From NCBI RefSeq assembly GCF_027111355.2, contig NZ_CP114291.2:1798001-1862000 (forward strand): a stretch of 64,000 bases of DNA, in the 5' to 3' direction. Made by a program: the position numbers and the translations under genes. This document shows positions 25,605 through 37,267 of the stretch, in pieces. Source of the DNA: Flavobacterium eburneipallidum. Lineage in GTDB: Bacteria > Bacteroidota > Bacteroidia > Flavobacteriales > Flavobacteriaceae. Under the pieces are notes generated by a model, which saw only the letters and a program-made list of their open reading frames with translations, ran no database searches and was not told the origin of the DNA. Every line of letters begins with the position of its first letter. Within the stretch, counting starts at the first letter, position 1.

Positions 25605-25634
25605 CAAAAGTAATTTTTAAATTTTAATTAGCAA
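25605..25634 (-). promoter_or_regulatory. Promoter of the kduI-kduD-uxaCBA operon
   Basis: On the minus strand TTG (25634-25632), 19 nt, then TACTTTTG (25612-25605): a full match to the Bacteroidota consensus at ideal spacing. Confidence 0.75.
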
Positions 25635-26039
25635 TGCTTTTTTAATTCATTTTTTGTTCATTTTGCAATATAATATTTCTTTTTTGTGTATATCATAACT
25701 TTTAATAAAGAAAATTGTGTTTAAGTTAGTTTGTAAGTCTTTTGTTATTGAATTTAGGATTACAAAGATGATGATTTTTAAACTAAAAAAAAACAAAACA
25801 AATTAATTTTGAGTGAAGTGCAAACAAATTAAAGACTTATGGGTTTAAGGTTTTATTTTGTTTGTAAAATATTGACATTTACACTCCTTTTTTTTATATA
25901 GAATATGACTGAAGTTTGTTTTTGAAAATAAGATTTGTTATTTGAATGTGTCTCTAATTTTTCAAAATAAGATGGAATACAAATTTTTAAATACACAAAA
26001 TAAATTCTACTTTAGCCTACTTTAAATTTCTTCTAAAAA
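25635..26039. other. Intergenic region between kduI and nadC
   Basis: About 400 bp, very AT-rich. No gene, tRNA or strong hairpin found. Just upstream of nadC, TACTTTAG and TACTTTAA (about 26009-26026) are imperfect -7 candidates. Otherwise I see nothing in it. Confidence 0.5.
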
Positions 26040-26897
26040 ATGATAAGCAAAATACAATTCGAAAACGAATTACAAATCATAATACAAAACGGAATACGAG
26101 AAGATATTGGTGAAGGTGATCATAGTTCTTTAGCCTGTATTCCATCATCAGCAAAGGGAAAAGCAAAATTATTAGTCAAAGAAGATGGTATTATTGCTGG
26201 AGTAGATTTTGCTAAAATGATTCTCGAATATGTGGATCCTGATTTGCAAATGGAAACGTTTATTCAAGACGGAACTCCTGTAAAAAAAGGAGATGTAGTT
26301 TTTCATGTTGAAGGAAGTTCGCAGTCAATCTTGAAAGCAGAACGTTTGTTGTTGAATTCGATGCAACGAATGAGTGCTATTGCGACCAAAACCAAGAAAT
26401 ACGTAGATTTGCTCCAAGGAACAAATACAAAGATTTTGGATACTCGCAAAACAACTCCAGGATTCAGGGCTTGCGAAAAATGGGCAGTGAAAATAGGCGG
26501 AGGTGAAAATCATCGTTTTGCGCTTTATGATATGATTATGCTCAAAGACAATCATAACGATTTTGCGGGTGGAATTACTTTGGCAATTGCTAAAGTTAAA
26601 ACCTATCTCAAAGAAAATAATTTGGACCTAAAAATTATTGTAGAAGCAAGAAATCTGGAAGAAGTTGAAGAGATTTTGAAAAGTGATGGAATTCATAGAA
26701 TTTTGATAGACAATCTTAATTATGAAGATACCCGAAAAGCAGTTGAATTAATTGGGAATAAATGTCAAACGGAATCTTCTGGAAATATCAACGAAAATAC
26801 TATTCGATCTTATGCAGAATGTGGAGTCGATTACATTTCTTCTGGAGCATTGACACATTCCATTTATAATATGGATTTGAGTTTGAAAGCTTTTTAA
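26040..26897 (+). CDS. nadC: Nicotinate-nucleotide pyrophosphorylase (carboxylating)
   Basis: 285 residues, type II phosphoribosyltransferase. Landmarks: REDIGEGDHSS at about residue 20, RLLLNSMQRMSAIAT (about 103), DTRKTTPGFRACEKWAV (about 138) and GGGENHRFALYDMIMLKDNH. It makes nicotinate mononucleotide from quinolinate and PRPP in NAD biosynthesis. Length is typical. The YihY-family gene starts 11 nt after the stop, so the two are likely cotranscribed. Confidence 0.95.
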   Translation: MISKIQFENELQIIIQNGIREDIGEGDHSSLACIPSSAKGKAKLLVKEDGIIAGVDFAKMILEYVDPDLQMETFIQDGTPVKKGDVVFHVEGSSQSILKAERLLLNSMQRMSAIATKTKKYVDLLQGTNTKILDTRKTTPGFRACEKWAVKIGGGENHRFALYDMIMLKDNHNDFAGGITLAIAKVKTYLKENNLDLKIIVEARNLEEVEEILKSDGIHRILIDNLNYEDTRKAVELIGNKCQTESSGNINENTIRSYAECGVDYISSGALTHSIYNMDLSLKAF

Positions 26898-26908
26898 ATT
26901 CAAAAAAG

Positions 26909-27832
26909 ATGAGCAAAGAAATAGAAGCTAAAATTGAAACAATTCCGGTATTACGCAATTTAGTTCGTCCTTTAAAAAAGATAAAACTATCGTGGTTAGA
27001 AGGCAAATCGTTGTATGATTTGTTGGAATTTTATGCCGAGGGAATTGCAAAAAGTGCGTTTTCGTATCACGCAAGTGCTATTGCATTTAGTTTTTTCATG
27101 TCGTTATTTCCTTTTGCTTTATTCATTTTAAACCTAATTCCTTATATTCCTATTCAGGGTTTTCAGGACGATTTTTTGGAGTTTGTAAAGGATGGAGTTC
27201 CGCCAAATACGTATGATGCCATTGCTACTATTATTGATGATATTTTGAATAATAGTCATTCAGGATTGTTATCTACCGGTTTTTTCTTGTCTATTTTCTT
27301 AATGGCAAATGGATTGAATGGAATTTTAGGAGGCTTTGAGTCTTCCAAACATGTGATTGTTAAAAGAGGTTTTTTGCGTCAATATATTGTGGCTTTAGGA
27401 ATGTCTTTGGTTTTGTCGTTTCTATTGTTAGTAACCGTTGCTATCATTGTTGTTTTTGAAGTTTTAATACAAAAAACAATCATCCAAGATGTGTTGAGTG
27501 ATCGAATTCCATTAATTAGTTTGGGAAGGTATGTGTCTGTCATATTTATGATTCTTATTACTATATCCATACTTTTTAAGTTCGGAACAAAACGTGACAA
27601 AACGAGAGCGTTTATTTCTATAGGTTCTGTTTTTACGACCATTCTAATTATTTTAGATTCCTATGGATTTGGGATTTGGGTATTGCGATTTTCAAAATAC
27701 AATGAACTATATGGTTCTATTGGAACCTTATTGATTGTGATGTTTTATATTTGGATCAACTGCGCCATATTACTTTTGGGTTTTGAGTTGAATGCTTCTA
27801 TAAAAAAATTAAGAGAAAAAAAGGAATCCTAA
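26909..27832 (+). CDS. YihY/BrkB-family inner-membrane protein
   Basis: 307 residues with about six membrane segments (roughly 60-85, 120-145, 155-180, 205-230, 240-265, 270-290). Family features: KSAFSYHASAIAFSFFMSLF near 50, FLMANGLNGILGGFESSKH (about 130) and the C-terminal YGSIGTLLIVMFYIWINCAI followed by LGFELNA. The YihY/BrkB family was once annotated as RNase BN, which is wrong; its function is not established, with transport proposed. Positioned directly after nadC and before priA. Confidence 0.85.
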   Translation: MSKEIEAKIETIPVLRNLVRPLKKIKLSWLEGKSLYDLLEFYAEGIAKSAFSYHASAIAFSFFMSLFPFALFILNLIPYIPIQGFQDDFLEFVKDGVPPNTYDAIATIIDDILNNSHSGLLSTGFFLSIFLMANGLNGILGGFESSKHVIVKRGFLRQYIVALGMSLVLSFLLLVTVAIIVVFEVLIQKTIIQDVLSDRIPLISLGRYVSVIFMILITISILFKFGTKRDKTRAFISIGSVFTTILIILDSYGFGIWVLRFSKYNELYGSIGTLLIVMFYIWINCAILLLGFELNASIKKLREKKES

Positions 27833-27877
27833 TTATTAGGAGAAGCACAGAATTAATTTTTTAATAAAAAAATCACA

Positions 27878-30328
27878 ATGTATTTCGTTGAAGTAATTTT
27901 ACCGTTGTCGCTAGCCAAAACCTTTACGTATAGTATTTTGGAAGCCGAGTATAATTATATCCAAAAAGGAATGCGAGTGGCAGTTCCTTTCGGCAAAAGT
28001 AAAATCTACACCGCTTTGGCAATCGAAACCCATGAAAATCAGCCTACTTTATACGAAGCCAAAGAAATTCATCAAATTTTGGATGAAAAACCCATTGTAA
28101 CCGAAATTCAAATCGCCCATTGGCAATGGATTGCTACCTATTATATGTGTGCTATTGGCGATGTGTATCGTGGTGCAATGCCATCGGCACTTTTGCTGGA
28201 AAGCGAAACAGTTATTTCGCAAAAACAAGAAGGCTTTGTGGATGAAAGTTTGCTTTCGGACGAAGAATATTTGGTTTACGAAGCCTTGCAGCAACAAAGT
28301 TCTCTAAAAGTTCAGGATATAATGAAAATTTTGAACAAGAAGAATATCTTTCCAGTGATTCAAAAATTGGTGGACAAAAACATTTTAGTACTTCAGGAAG
28401 AAGTGCAAGAAATTTATACGCCTAAACTCATTCGATACGTAAAATTACATTCCAAATACGATTCCAATGAAGGTTTGAATGAATTATTAGAAACGCTTAA
28501 AAAAGCCAATAAACAAAAGGAAATTGTTTTGAGTTATTTCCAATTGAGTGCTTCGGAGAAAAAGCCCATTACAGTCAAAAAACTCATTGAAGTTTCTAAT
28601 TCTACGGGTGCAATCATTAAAACTTTAATAGAAAAAGAAATTTTCGAAGAATACCATCTTCAAGTAGATCGAGTAGATTTTTTAGGAAAAAGTAAAGAAG
28701 AAGCCTTGCAATTAAGCGATGCTCAACAAATAGCTTTCGAGCAAATAAAAGAAAGTTTTATTAATAAAGAAGTTTGCTTGTTACACGGAGTAAGTTCCAG
28801 CGGAAAAACTGAAATCTACACCAAGCTTATTGAAGAATATCTTGCTACAGGAAAACAAGTCTTGTATTTATTGCCTGAAATTGCTTTGACAACTCAATTA
28901 GTTGGACGATTGCGAGATTATTTCGGAAATAAAGTGGCTGTTTTTCATTCGAAATATAGCAATAACGAAAGGGTAGAAGTCTGGCAACAAGTATTAACAG
29001 CCTCACCAAAAGCACAAATTGTCATTGGTGCGAGATCGGCTTTGTTTTTGCCATTTTCTAATTTAGGATTGGTAATTGTTGACGAAGAGCACGAGCAAAC
29101 TTTTAAACAAGCAGATCCCGCTCCCCGTTATCATGCTCGTGATGCTTCGATAGTTTTGGCAAATAGTCATAAAGCAAAAGTTTTGTTGGGTTCAGCAACT
29201 CCAAGTATTGAAACCTATTTTAATGCACAATCTGGAAAATATGGTTTTGTGGAAATTACCCAAAGATATGGTAATGTCAAAATGCCTGAAATTGAGTTGG
29301 TTGATTTGAAAGACAATTATTTCCGCAAGAAAATGACAGGTCATTTTAGTGATAATTTGATTGAAAATATTTCTAAAGCCTTGTCTTTAGGTGAACAAGT
29401 TATTTTGTTTCAAAATCGCAGAGGTTTTTCTCCTATTATAGAATGTATGACTTGTGGCCATATACCACAATGTCCACAATGTGATGTGAGTTTGACCTAT
29501 CACAAATTCAAAAACCAATTGCGTTGTCATTATTGTGGCTATTCCATGGCTAAACCAACTAATTGTCATGCGTGTTCCAGTATCGATTTGACAACAAAAG
29601 GTTTTGGGACCGAACAAATTCAACAGGAATTGGTAGAGCTGTTTCCAAATGCCAAAATTGGTCGAATGGATCAGGATACGACTCGGGGTAAATTTGGTTT
29701 CGAAAAAATTATTGATAGTTTCAAAAATCGAGAAATCGAAATTTTGGTAGGAACTCAAATGCTTGCCAAAGGTTTGGACTTTGATAATGTTAGTCTGGTA
29801 GGAATTATGAATGCCGATAATATGCTGTATCATCCCGATTTTAGAGCTTTTGAAAGAAGTTATCAAATGATGATACAAGTTTCAGGTCGTTCGGGTCGTT
29901 CCGAAAAGCAAGGAAAAGTAATTATTCAAACTTACAATGTGAATCATAATACAATTCAACAAGTAGTTCGCAATGATTATGAAGGGATGTACAAGGAGCA
30001 ATTGTATGACCGACAAATTTATCATTATCCTCCTTATTTCAAACTCATCAAACTGACATTGAAACACCGTGATTTCGATAAACTAAAAGAAGGTTCGATG
30101 TGGTTGTATCAGGTAATGAAGCAAAATTTTACTATTCCAGTTTTAGGTCCAGAAGAACCGCCAATTTCTAGAATTCGAAATGAATATATTAGAACGATAA
30201 TGATAAAAATCCCAATCAATCAGTCATTGCAAGGCACAAAAAAAACTATTCAGAAAATGCTGAATAGTTTTGAAGCAGTTGCACAATACAGAGCTATTAA
30301 AGTGTCTGTAAATGTTGATTTCTATTAG
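27878..30328 (+). CDS. priA: Primosomal protein N' (replication restart helicase PriA)
   Basis: 816 residues. N-terminal 3'-end DNA-binding domain (FVEVILPLSLAKTFTY), SF2 helicase with Walker A HGVSSSGKTE (about 304), DEEH box VDEEHEQTFKQ (about 405), the zinc-binding cysteine cluster CMTCGHIPQCPQCDVS and CHYCGYSMAKPTNCHAC (about 525-570), and motifs LVGTQMLAKGLDFDNV and VSGRSGR. It reloads the replisome at stalled forks. It ends convergently with the LytTR regulator, sharing 3 bp. Confidence 0.96.
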   Translation: MYFVEVILPLSLAKTFTYSILEAEYNYIQKGMRVAVPFGKSKIYTALAIETHENQPTLYEAKEIHQILDEKPIVTEIQIAHWQWIATYYMCAIGDVYRGAMPSALLLESETVISQKQEGFVDESLLSDEEYLVYEALQQQSSLKVQDIMKILNKKNIFPVIQKLVDKNILVLQEEVQEIYTPKLIRYVKLHSKYDSNEGLNELLETLKKANKQKEIVLSYFQLSASEKKPITVKKLIEVSNSTGAIIKTLIEKEIFEEYHLQVDRVDFLGKSKEEALQLSDAQQIAFEQIKESFINKEVCLLHGVSSSGKTEIYTKLIEEYLATGKQVLYLLPEIALTTQLVGRLRDYFGNKVAVFHSKYSNNERVEVWQQVLTASPKAQIVIGARSALFLPFSNLGLVIVDEEHEQTFKQADPAPRYHARDASIVLANSHKAKVLLGSATPSIETYFNAQSGKYGFVEITQRYGNVKMPEIELVDLKDNYFRKKMTGHFSDNLIENISKALSLGEQVILFQNRRGFSPIIECMTCGHIPQCPQCDVSLTYHKFKNQLRCHYCGYSMAKPTNCHACSSIDLTTKGFGTEQIQQELVELFPNAKIGRMDQDTTRGKFGFEKIIDSFKNREIEILVGTQMLAKGLDFDNVSLVGIMNADNMLYHPDFRAFERSYQMMIQVSGRSGRSEKQGKVIIQTYNVNHNTIQQVVRNDYEGMYKEQLYDRQIYHYPPYFKLIKLTLKHRDFDKLKEGSMWLYQVMKQNFTIPVLGPEEPPISRIRNEYIRTIMIKIPINQSLQGTKKTIQKMLNSFEAVAQYRAIKVSVNVDFY

Positions 30329-31020
30329 TTAATAGCTAAAGCTCTAACTAAATCTTCTTTTTTATGTCGGCTTAATGGAATTTTAGTAACTCCAATTTCG
30401 GCAAATCGACTGTTAAAACGTTCTACTTTATCAATATTAATAATGTAGGATTTGTGAACTCTAACAAACTTGTCTTTCGATAAATCCTTTTCAAAAGACT
30501 TCATTGTAGAAAGAACAAGGTTGCTGTCGTCTTCGGTTACTACTTTTACATAATCGCCAAAAGCTTCAATCCATTTGATTTTAGCAGTAAAAATTTTTAG
30601 CTTTTTAAGATTGCTTTTGATAAAAATGTGTTCGCCGTCTTCTTCGTGAGTTTCAGAGCGCAACATTTGCAAATCGATTGCTCTTTTTACAGAAGCATTG
30701 AATCGATCAATGGCAATTGGTTTTTGTAGGTAATCCGTAGCATCATAATCAAATGCTTTCATCGCATATTCTGCTTTGGAAGTAATGAAGATGATTTGAG
30801 GTTTAGTTTTTAAACCATCCAAAAAATCGAAACCGCTTATAACGGGCATCTCAATGTCCAAGAAAATCAAGTCCACATTGTGAATGGTCATGCAGCCTCT
30901 TGCTTCAATGGCATTGGAAAAATCTCCAATTAAGTGTAAGTTTGGATGATTATTTACTAACTTTGTGATGATCATTCTTTGTATAGAACTATCATCGACT
31001 ACTACACAGTTTAGTTTCAT
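30325..31020 (-). CDS. LytTR-type response regulator
   Basis: 231 residues: receiver domain (1-120) with acidic residues VVDDSS, phosphoacceptor Asp in IFLDIEMPVISG (about 57) and Lys in DYLQKPI, then a LytTR DNA-binding domain (about 135-231; IKWIEAFGDYVKV, FVRVHKSYIINIDKV). Such regulators usually bind direct repeats upstream of targets. No histidine kinase lies next to it, so the partner is encoded elsewhere. Similar proteins are common in Flavobacteriia; the target genes are unknown. Confidence 0.9.
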   Translation of the reverse strand: MKLNCVVVDDSSIQRMIITKLVNNHPNLHLIGDFSNAIEARGCMTIHNVDLIFLDIEMPVISGFDFLDGLKTKPQIIFITSKAEYAMKAFDYDATDYLQKPIAIDRFNASVKRAIDLQMLRSETHEEDGEHIFIKSNLKKLKIFTAKIKWIEAFGDYVKVVTEDDSNLVLSTMKSFEKDLSKDKFVRVHKSYIINIDKVERFNSRFAEIGVTKIPLSRHKKEDLVRALAIN

Positions 31021-31128
31021 AATATTGTATTATTAATGATTTGGGATAGTAAATGTAGTACGCTTAAATGAGAAAAACAAATCTTTATCGGTTTTTTTTG
31101 CATTACAACGAATTAAGTGTAATTATGT

Positions 31129-31158
31129 TTGTTTATTAAAAAATAATAATTACTTTTG
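31129..31158 (+). promoter_or_regulatory. Promoter of the rpsF-rpsR-rplI operon
   Basis: TTG (31129-31131), 19 nt, TACTTTTG (31151-31158), with predicted start about 31163 and a leader of about 25 nt. The leader is too short for an S6:S18-type regulatory RNA. Confidence 0.8.
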
Positions 31159-31187
31159 CGCCCAAATTAACATTTAAATAAATATTT

Positions 31188-31529
31188 ATGAATCATTATG
31201 AAACTGTTTTCATTTTAAATCCCGTTTTATCTGAAGTTCAGGTAAAGGAAACAGTAACGAAATTTGAAGAATTTCTTACGTCTAGAGGAGCAGAAATGGT
31301 GTCTAAAGAGGATTGGGGTCTGAAAAAAATGGCTTACGAAATCCAAAACAAAAAATCTGGTTTTTACCACTTGTTCGAATTTAAAGTATCAGGAGAAGTT
31401 CTTATCGCTTTTGAAACTGAATTCAGACGTGACGAAAGAGTTATGCGTTTCTTAACTGTAAGTCTTGACAAACATGCTATCTCTTGGGCTGAAAGAAGAA
31501 GAGCAAAACTTAAATCTCAAAAAGCTTAA
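31188..31529 (+). CDS. rpsF: 30S ribosomal protein S6
   Basis: 113 residues with the S6 ferredoxin-like pattern: [40 protein letters not shown] and [12 protein letters not shown]. It binds 16S rRNA in the platform together with S18. It starts the rpsF-rpsR-rplI operon without an ssb gene between S6 and S18, usual in Bacteroidota. Confidence 0.97.
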   Translation: MNHYETVFILNPVLSEVQVKETVTKFEEFLTSRGAEMVSKEDWGLKKMAYEIQNKKSGFYHLFEFKVSGEVLIAFETEFRRDERVMRFLTVSLDKHAISWAERRRAKLKSQKA

Positions 31530-31534
31530 TTATC

Positions 31535-31831
31535 ATGGCAACATTACAACAATCTGCTTCAGGAAAAAAAGACGGAGATATCAGATATCTTACTCCTTTA
31601 AATATAGAAACTAACAAAACTAAAAAGTATTGTCGTTTCAAAAAATCAGGAATCAAATACATCGATTATAAAGATGCTGATTTCTTATTGAAATTCGTTA
31701 ATGAGCAAGGGAAAATTCTTCCTCGTCGTTTAACAGGAACTTCATTGAAATACCAAAGAAAAGTATCTGTAGCTGTAAAAAGAGCTCGTCATTTAGCTTT
31801 AATGCCATACGTGGCCGATTTATTAAAATAA
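31535..31831 (+). CDS. rpsR: 30S ribosomal protein S18
   Basis: 98 residues, with the S18 core [17 protein letters not shown], then [17 protein letters not shown] and the basic [12 protein letters not shown]. It pairs with S6 on the small subunit. 5 nt after rpsF. Confidence 0.97.
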   Translation: MATLQQSASGKKDGDIRYLTPLNIETNKTKKYCRFKKSGIKYIDYKDADFLLKFVNEQGKILPRRLTGTSLKYQRKVSVAVKRARHLALMPYVADLLK

Positions 31832-31849
31832 TATAAAATAACAGTTGTT

Positions 31850-31867
31850 GTTCCGATTCATCGGGAC
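31850..31867 (+). other. Hairpin between rpsR and rplI
   Basis: GTTCCGAT and ATCGGGAC form an 8-bp stem (one G:U) with a 2-nt tip, in the 62-nt gap between the two genes. No U-tract follows, so it is not a terminator; it may tune or separate translation of rplI. Confidence 0.45.
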
Positions 31868-31893
31868 TAACTTCTATAACAAAGGACATCAAC

Positions 31894-32337
31894 ATGGAAT
31901 TGATTTTAAAACAAGACGTTCAAAATTTAGGATTTAAAGACGATGTAGTAACTGTAAAAAACGGATACGGTCGTAATTACTTAATCCCACAAGGATTTGC
32001 TCAATTAGCTACACCTTCTGCAAAGAAAGTATTGGCTGAAAACCTAAAACAAAGAGCGCACAAAGAAGCTAAAGTAGTTGCAGATGCAAAAGCGTTAGCT
32101 GAAACTTTGAAAGCATTAGAAATTAAAATTGCTGCAAAAGCAGGTGGAGAGAAACTTTTTGGTTCTGTTACTAACATCGACATTGCTGAAGCTTTAGAGA
32201 AATCAGGAAATGCTATCGACAGAAAATTCATCACTAGTGGTATCGTAAAACGTACTGGTAAATATGCTGCAAGCATTCGTTTACACAGAGATGTAATCGT
32301 TGAATTAGCTTATGAAATCGTTGCTGAAAAAGCATAA
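31894..32337 (+). CDS. rplI: 50S ribosomal protein L9
   Basis: 147 residues. N-terminal L9 signature MELILKQDVQNLGFKDDVV and VKNGYGRNYLIPQGFA, a long central helix and a C-terminal domain (GGEKLFGSVTNIDIAEAL). It binds 23S rRNA domain V. Third gene of the ribosomal operon, followed by a terminator. Confidence 0.97.
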   Translation: MELILKQDVQNLGFKDDVVTVKNGYGRNYLIPQGFAQLATPSAKKVLAENLKQRAHKEAKVVADAKALAETLKALEIKIAAKAGGEKLFGSVTNIDIAEALEKSGNAIDRKFITSGIVKRTGKYAASIRLHRDVIVELAYEIVAEKA

Positions 32338-32356
32338 TTTCTACATACAATAGATT

Positions 32357-32385
32357 AAAATCCCGATGAAAGTCGGGATTTTTTT
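32357..32385 (+). terminator. Terminator of the rpsF-rpsR-rplI operon
   Basis: AATCCCGA pairs with TCGGGATT across a 6-nt loop, followed by a T-run; 20 nt after the rplI stop. Confidence 0.82.
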
Positions 32386-32415
32386 GTTTAATATAGAATC
32401 TAAATACAATATAGA

Positions 32416-32889
32416 ATGAAATATACCCGATTAACCAAAGAGCAATTCGAAGAATTAAATCAAGAATTCAGTACTTTTCTTGCTACGCAAACTATTGACA
32501 AAGCCGAATGGGATACATTAAAAGCAGAAAAACCAGAAGTAGCAGAACAGGAGTTGGATGTTTTTTCAGATTTGGTTTGGGAAGGTGTTTTAAGCAGAGC
32601 CGAATATTTGGAACATTTTTCTAAAAATCATATTTTTCTTTTTCAATGTTTTGATACTTACGTACAATCTATTGTGTTGAAATCACTGGTTCCGGAAACT
32701 GATTTTTTGACTAAAGACGGATTACAATGGTTAAGTGACAATATGTTTACCGAAACTATCGAAATGAAAACTGGTAAAAAAGTATTCACTGAAGAACGCA
32801 ATAGTTCTATTTTTCAATTGATACAACAAGGCGCATTTTTGAGCGACGGACAATTGTACAAACAAATAAATTCAATAATTGAGTCTTAA
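32416..32889 (+). CDS. DUF6495-like protein of unknown function
   Basis: 157 residues, acidic and probably all-helical, no signal peptide. It begins MKYTRLTKEQFEELNQEFST and has the conserved-looking segments DLVWEGVLSRAEYLEHFSKN, LFQCFDTYVQSIVLK and GLQWLSDNMFTETIEM. I recognise it as a Bacteroidota-restricted family (probably DUF6495) often near ribosomal genes; the function is unknown. The 78-nt gap from rplI contains the terminator, so it needs its own promoter, which I could not identify. Confidence 0.72.
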   Translation: MKYTRLTKEQFEELNQEFSTFLATQTIDKAEWDTLKAEKPEVAEQELDVFSDLVWEGVLSRAEYLEHFSKNHIFLFQCFDTYVQSIVLKSLVPETDFLTKDGLQWLSDNMFTETIEMKTGKKVFTEERNSSIFQLIQQGAFLSDGQLYKQINSIIES

Positions 32890-32912
32890 TTGAGTCATTT
32901 TACTATTTAATT

Positions 32913-35644
<2,732 letters not shown>

Positions 35645-35648
<4 letters not shown>

Positions 35649-36334
35649 AAGTTGTTAATTTAAAATATAATCCTGAAAAAGTATTTACTATCCTGTATTT
35701 TTTAACAGCTATGTTAGAAATTATTGCGGAATTTTATGGCAATAAACCCATTCTATTTATAGTAAAGCCTTTGGTTTCTATTTTTTTAGTTTTGCTTTAT
35801 TGGATTGCTTCAACTCAAAGAAACATTCTTTTTTTTATTACAATTGCTTTTTTATTAATTGTAAAATTGTGTCGGATATATATAAGTGAGGAGTTATTAC
35901 TTACAGGAATGGCTGTCTTTTTTTTGCATCGATTGATACTCATTTATTACATAAGTAAGTTGATCCATCTTCAAGATTATTTTCCGTTATTTATAGCCAC
36001 AATTCCTTTCTTGTTTTTTTTCTTTTATTTGTTGTCCATTACGAGCGATATTAAACCAATAATTTATGTAGGCTTGATGATTCAATGCTTTTTAATGTCT
36101 ATTGTGGCAGGTATTACTTTGTCGCATTATGTGATGAATGATAGAAAAGAGGTATGGCTACTTATTTTCGGATTATTGTCTATTGTGCAGTATTTTATTA
36201 TTTTTATCGATAATTTTTACTTGGTAGATTCTTCACCTTCTGTATTAAGAAAATTAGGAGTTTTGTTGACCGTATTTGCTACTTATGCTTTTTATCAATT
36301 TGTGATAACTACAGAGAGAAAGCTTATACAATAA
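35645..36334 (+). CDS. Second polytopic membrane protein, degenerate relative of its neighbour
   Basis: 229 residues, about eight hydrophobic segments. It shares length, topology and features with the upstream protein (FIVKPLVSIFLVLLYWI; C-terminal IIFIDNFYLVDSS), but the G-D motif is replaced by IVKLCRIY. This suggests an old tandem duplication with loss of the putative active site in one copy. Start ATG overlaps the previous stop (ATGA), so translation is coupled. It ends 11 bp inside the convergent metallophosphatase gene. Function unknown. Confidence 0.6.
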
Positions 36335-37232
36335 TTGATTTTCCAGTTGCTGATTTGGATTTATTATCAAAATAAAAATCAATCCGTCCCAAGTTAATTC
36401 CGTAGCAGCCCACTTGATTGACTAAAACTTCTTTTCCTTCAAGATTTTTCATTACTGTTGGTTTGTCCAGAAAAGTATGGGTGTGACCACCAATAATTAA
36501 GTCTATATCTTTAGTAAGTGCAGCTAATTTTAAGTCGCAAATTTTATCTGAATCTTCTTTACCATATTTGTATCCAAGGTGCGAAAGACAAATAACCAAG
36601 TCACATTTGTTTTCCTTTTTTAGAATTCGAACCATATCTTGAGCGACTTCTACAGGACTGTGCCACACGGTTTCTTGAGACATTTTTTTGTCAACTAAAC
36701 CATTCAATTCAATTCCGAGTCCAAAAACGCCAATTTTAATCCCGTTTTTATTAAATATTTTGAAAGGTTTTACAAAACCATCCATCGGAGTATTTTTGAA
36801 ATCATAATTAGCCGATACAAATTCAAAACTAGCATGAGGCATTTGTGCAGCTAAACCTTTAACACCATTGTCAAAGTCATGATTACCAATGGTGGATAAG
36901 TCATATTGCATCATACTCATCAATTTGAATTCTAGTTCACCACCATAATAATTAAAATAAGGCGTTCCCTGAAAAATATCACCAGCATCTAACAATAATA
37001 CATTTGGATTCTCTTGACGAATGTTTTCAATCAAAGCAGCTCTTCGGGCAACTCCACCCATATTGGGATTTCGTGGATCATCTGCAGGAAAAGGATCAAT
37101 ACGACTGTGCACATCATTTGTGTGGAGGATTGTTATTTTTTTTATATCTGACGAAAAACTACTCAACGAAAGGCCTAAACTTAACAAAGCAGTACTGGCA
37201 GTAGTTTTTTCTATAAATTCTCTTCTTTTCAT
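36324..37232 (-). CDS. 5'-nucleotidase-type metallophosphatase, catalytic half
   Basis: 302 residues. A twin-arginine-like start (MKRREFIEKTTASTALLSLG) is followed by the calcineurin-like phosphoesterase signature: ILHTNDVHSRIDPF (about 35), LLLDAGDIFQGTPYF (about 80), TIGNHDFDNG (about 115), ICLSHLGY and IGGHTHTFLD (about 250). The protein stops after this domain and lacks the usual C-terminal 5'-nucleotidase domain, which is encoded by the gene just upstream (37268). Together they would make one UshA-like nucleotidase, probably periplasmic. Confidence 0.88.
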   Translation of the reverse strand: MKRREFIEKTTASTALLSLGLSLSSFSSDIKKITILHTNDVHSRIDPFPADDPRNPNMGGVARRAALIENIRQENPNVLLLDAGDIFQGTPYFNYYGGELEFKLMSMMQYDLSTIGNHDFDNGVKGLAAQMPHASFEFVSANYDFKNTPMDGFVKPFKIFNKNGIKIGVFGLGIELNGLVDKKMSQETVWHSPVEVAQDMVRILKKENKCDLVICLSHLGYKYGKEDSDKICDLKLAALTKDIDLIIGGHTHTFLDKPTVMKNLEGKEVLVNQVGCYGINLGRIDFYFDNKSKSATGKSIIV

Positions 37233-37267
37233 TTTGCCGTTTTTTTTGCTAAAATTATCAGCTATTT

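Noticed and set aside
29387..29878. 163-codon frame opposite priA
   Set aside because: Lies across the PriA zinc cluster; no independent support.
31163..31187. S6:S18 ribosomal-protein leader RNA before rpsF
   Set aside because: The predicted leader is only about 25 nt and shows no stem.
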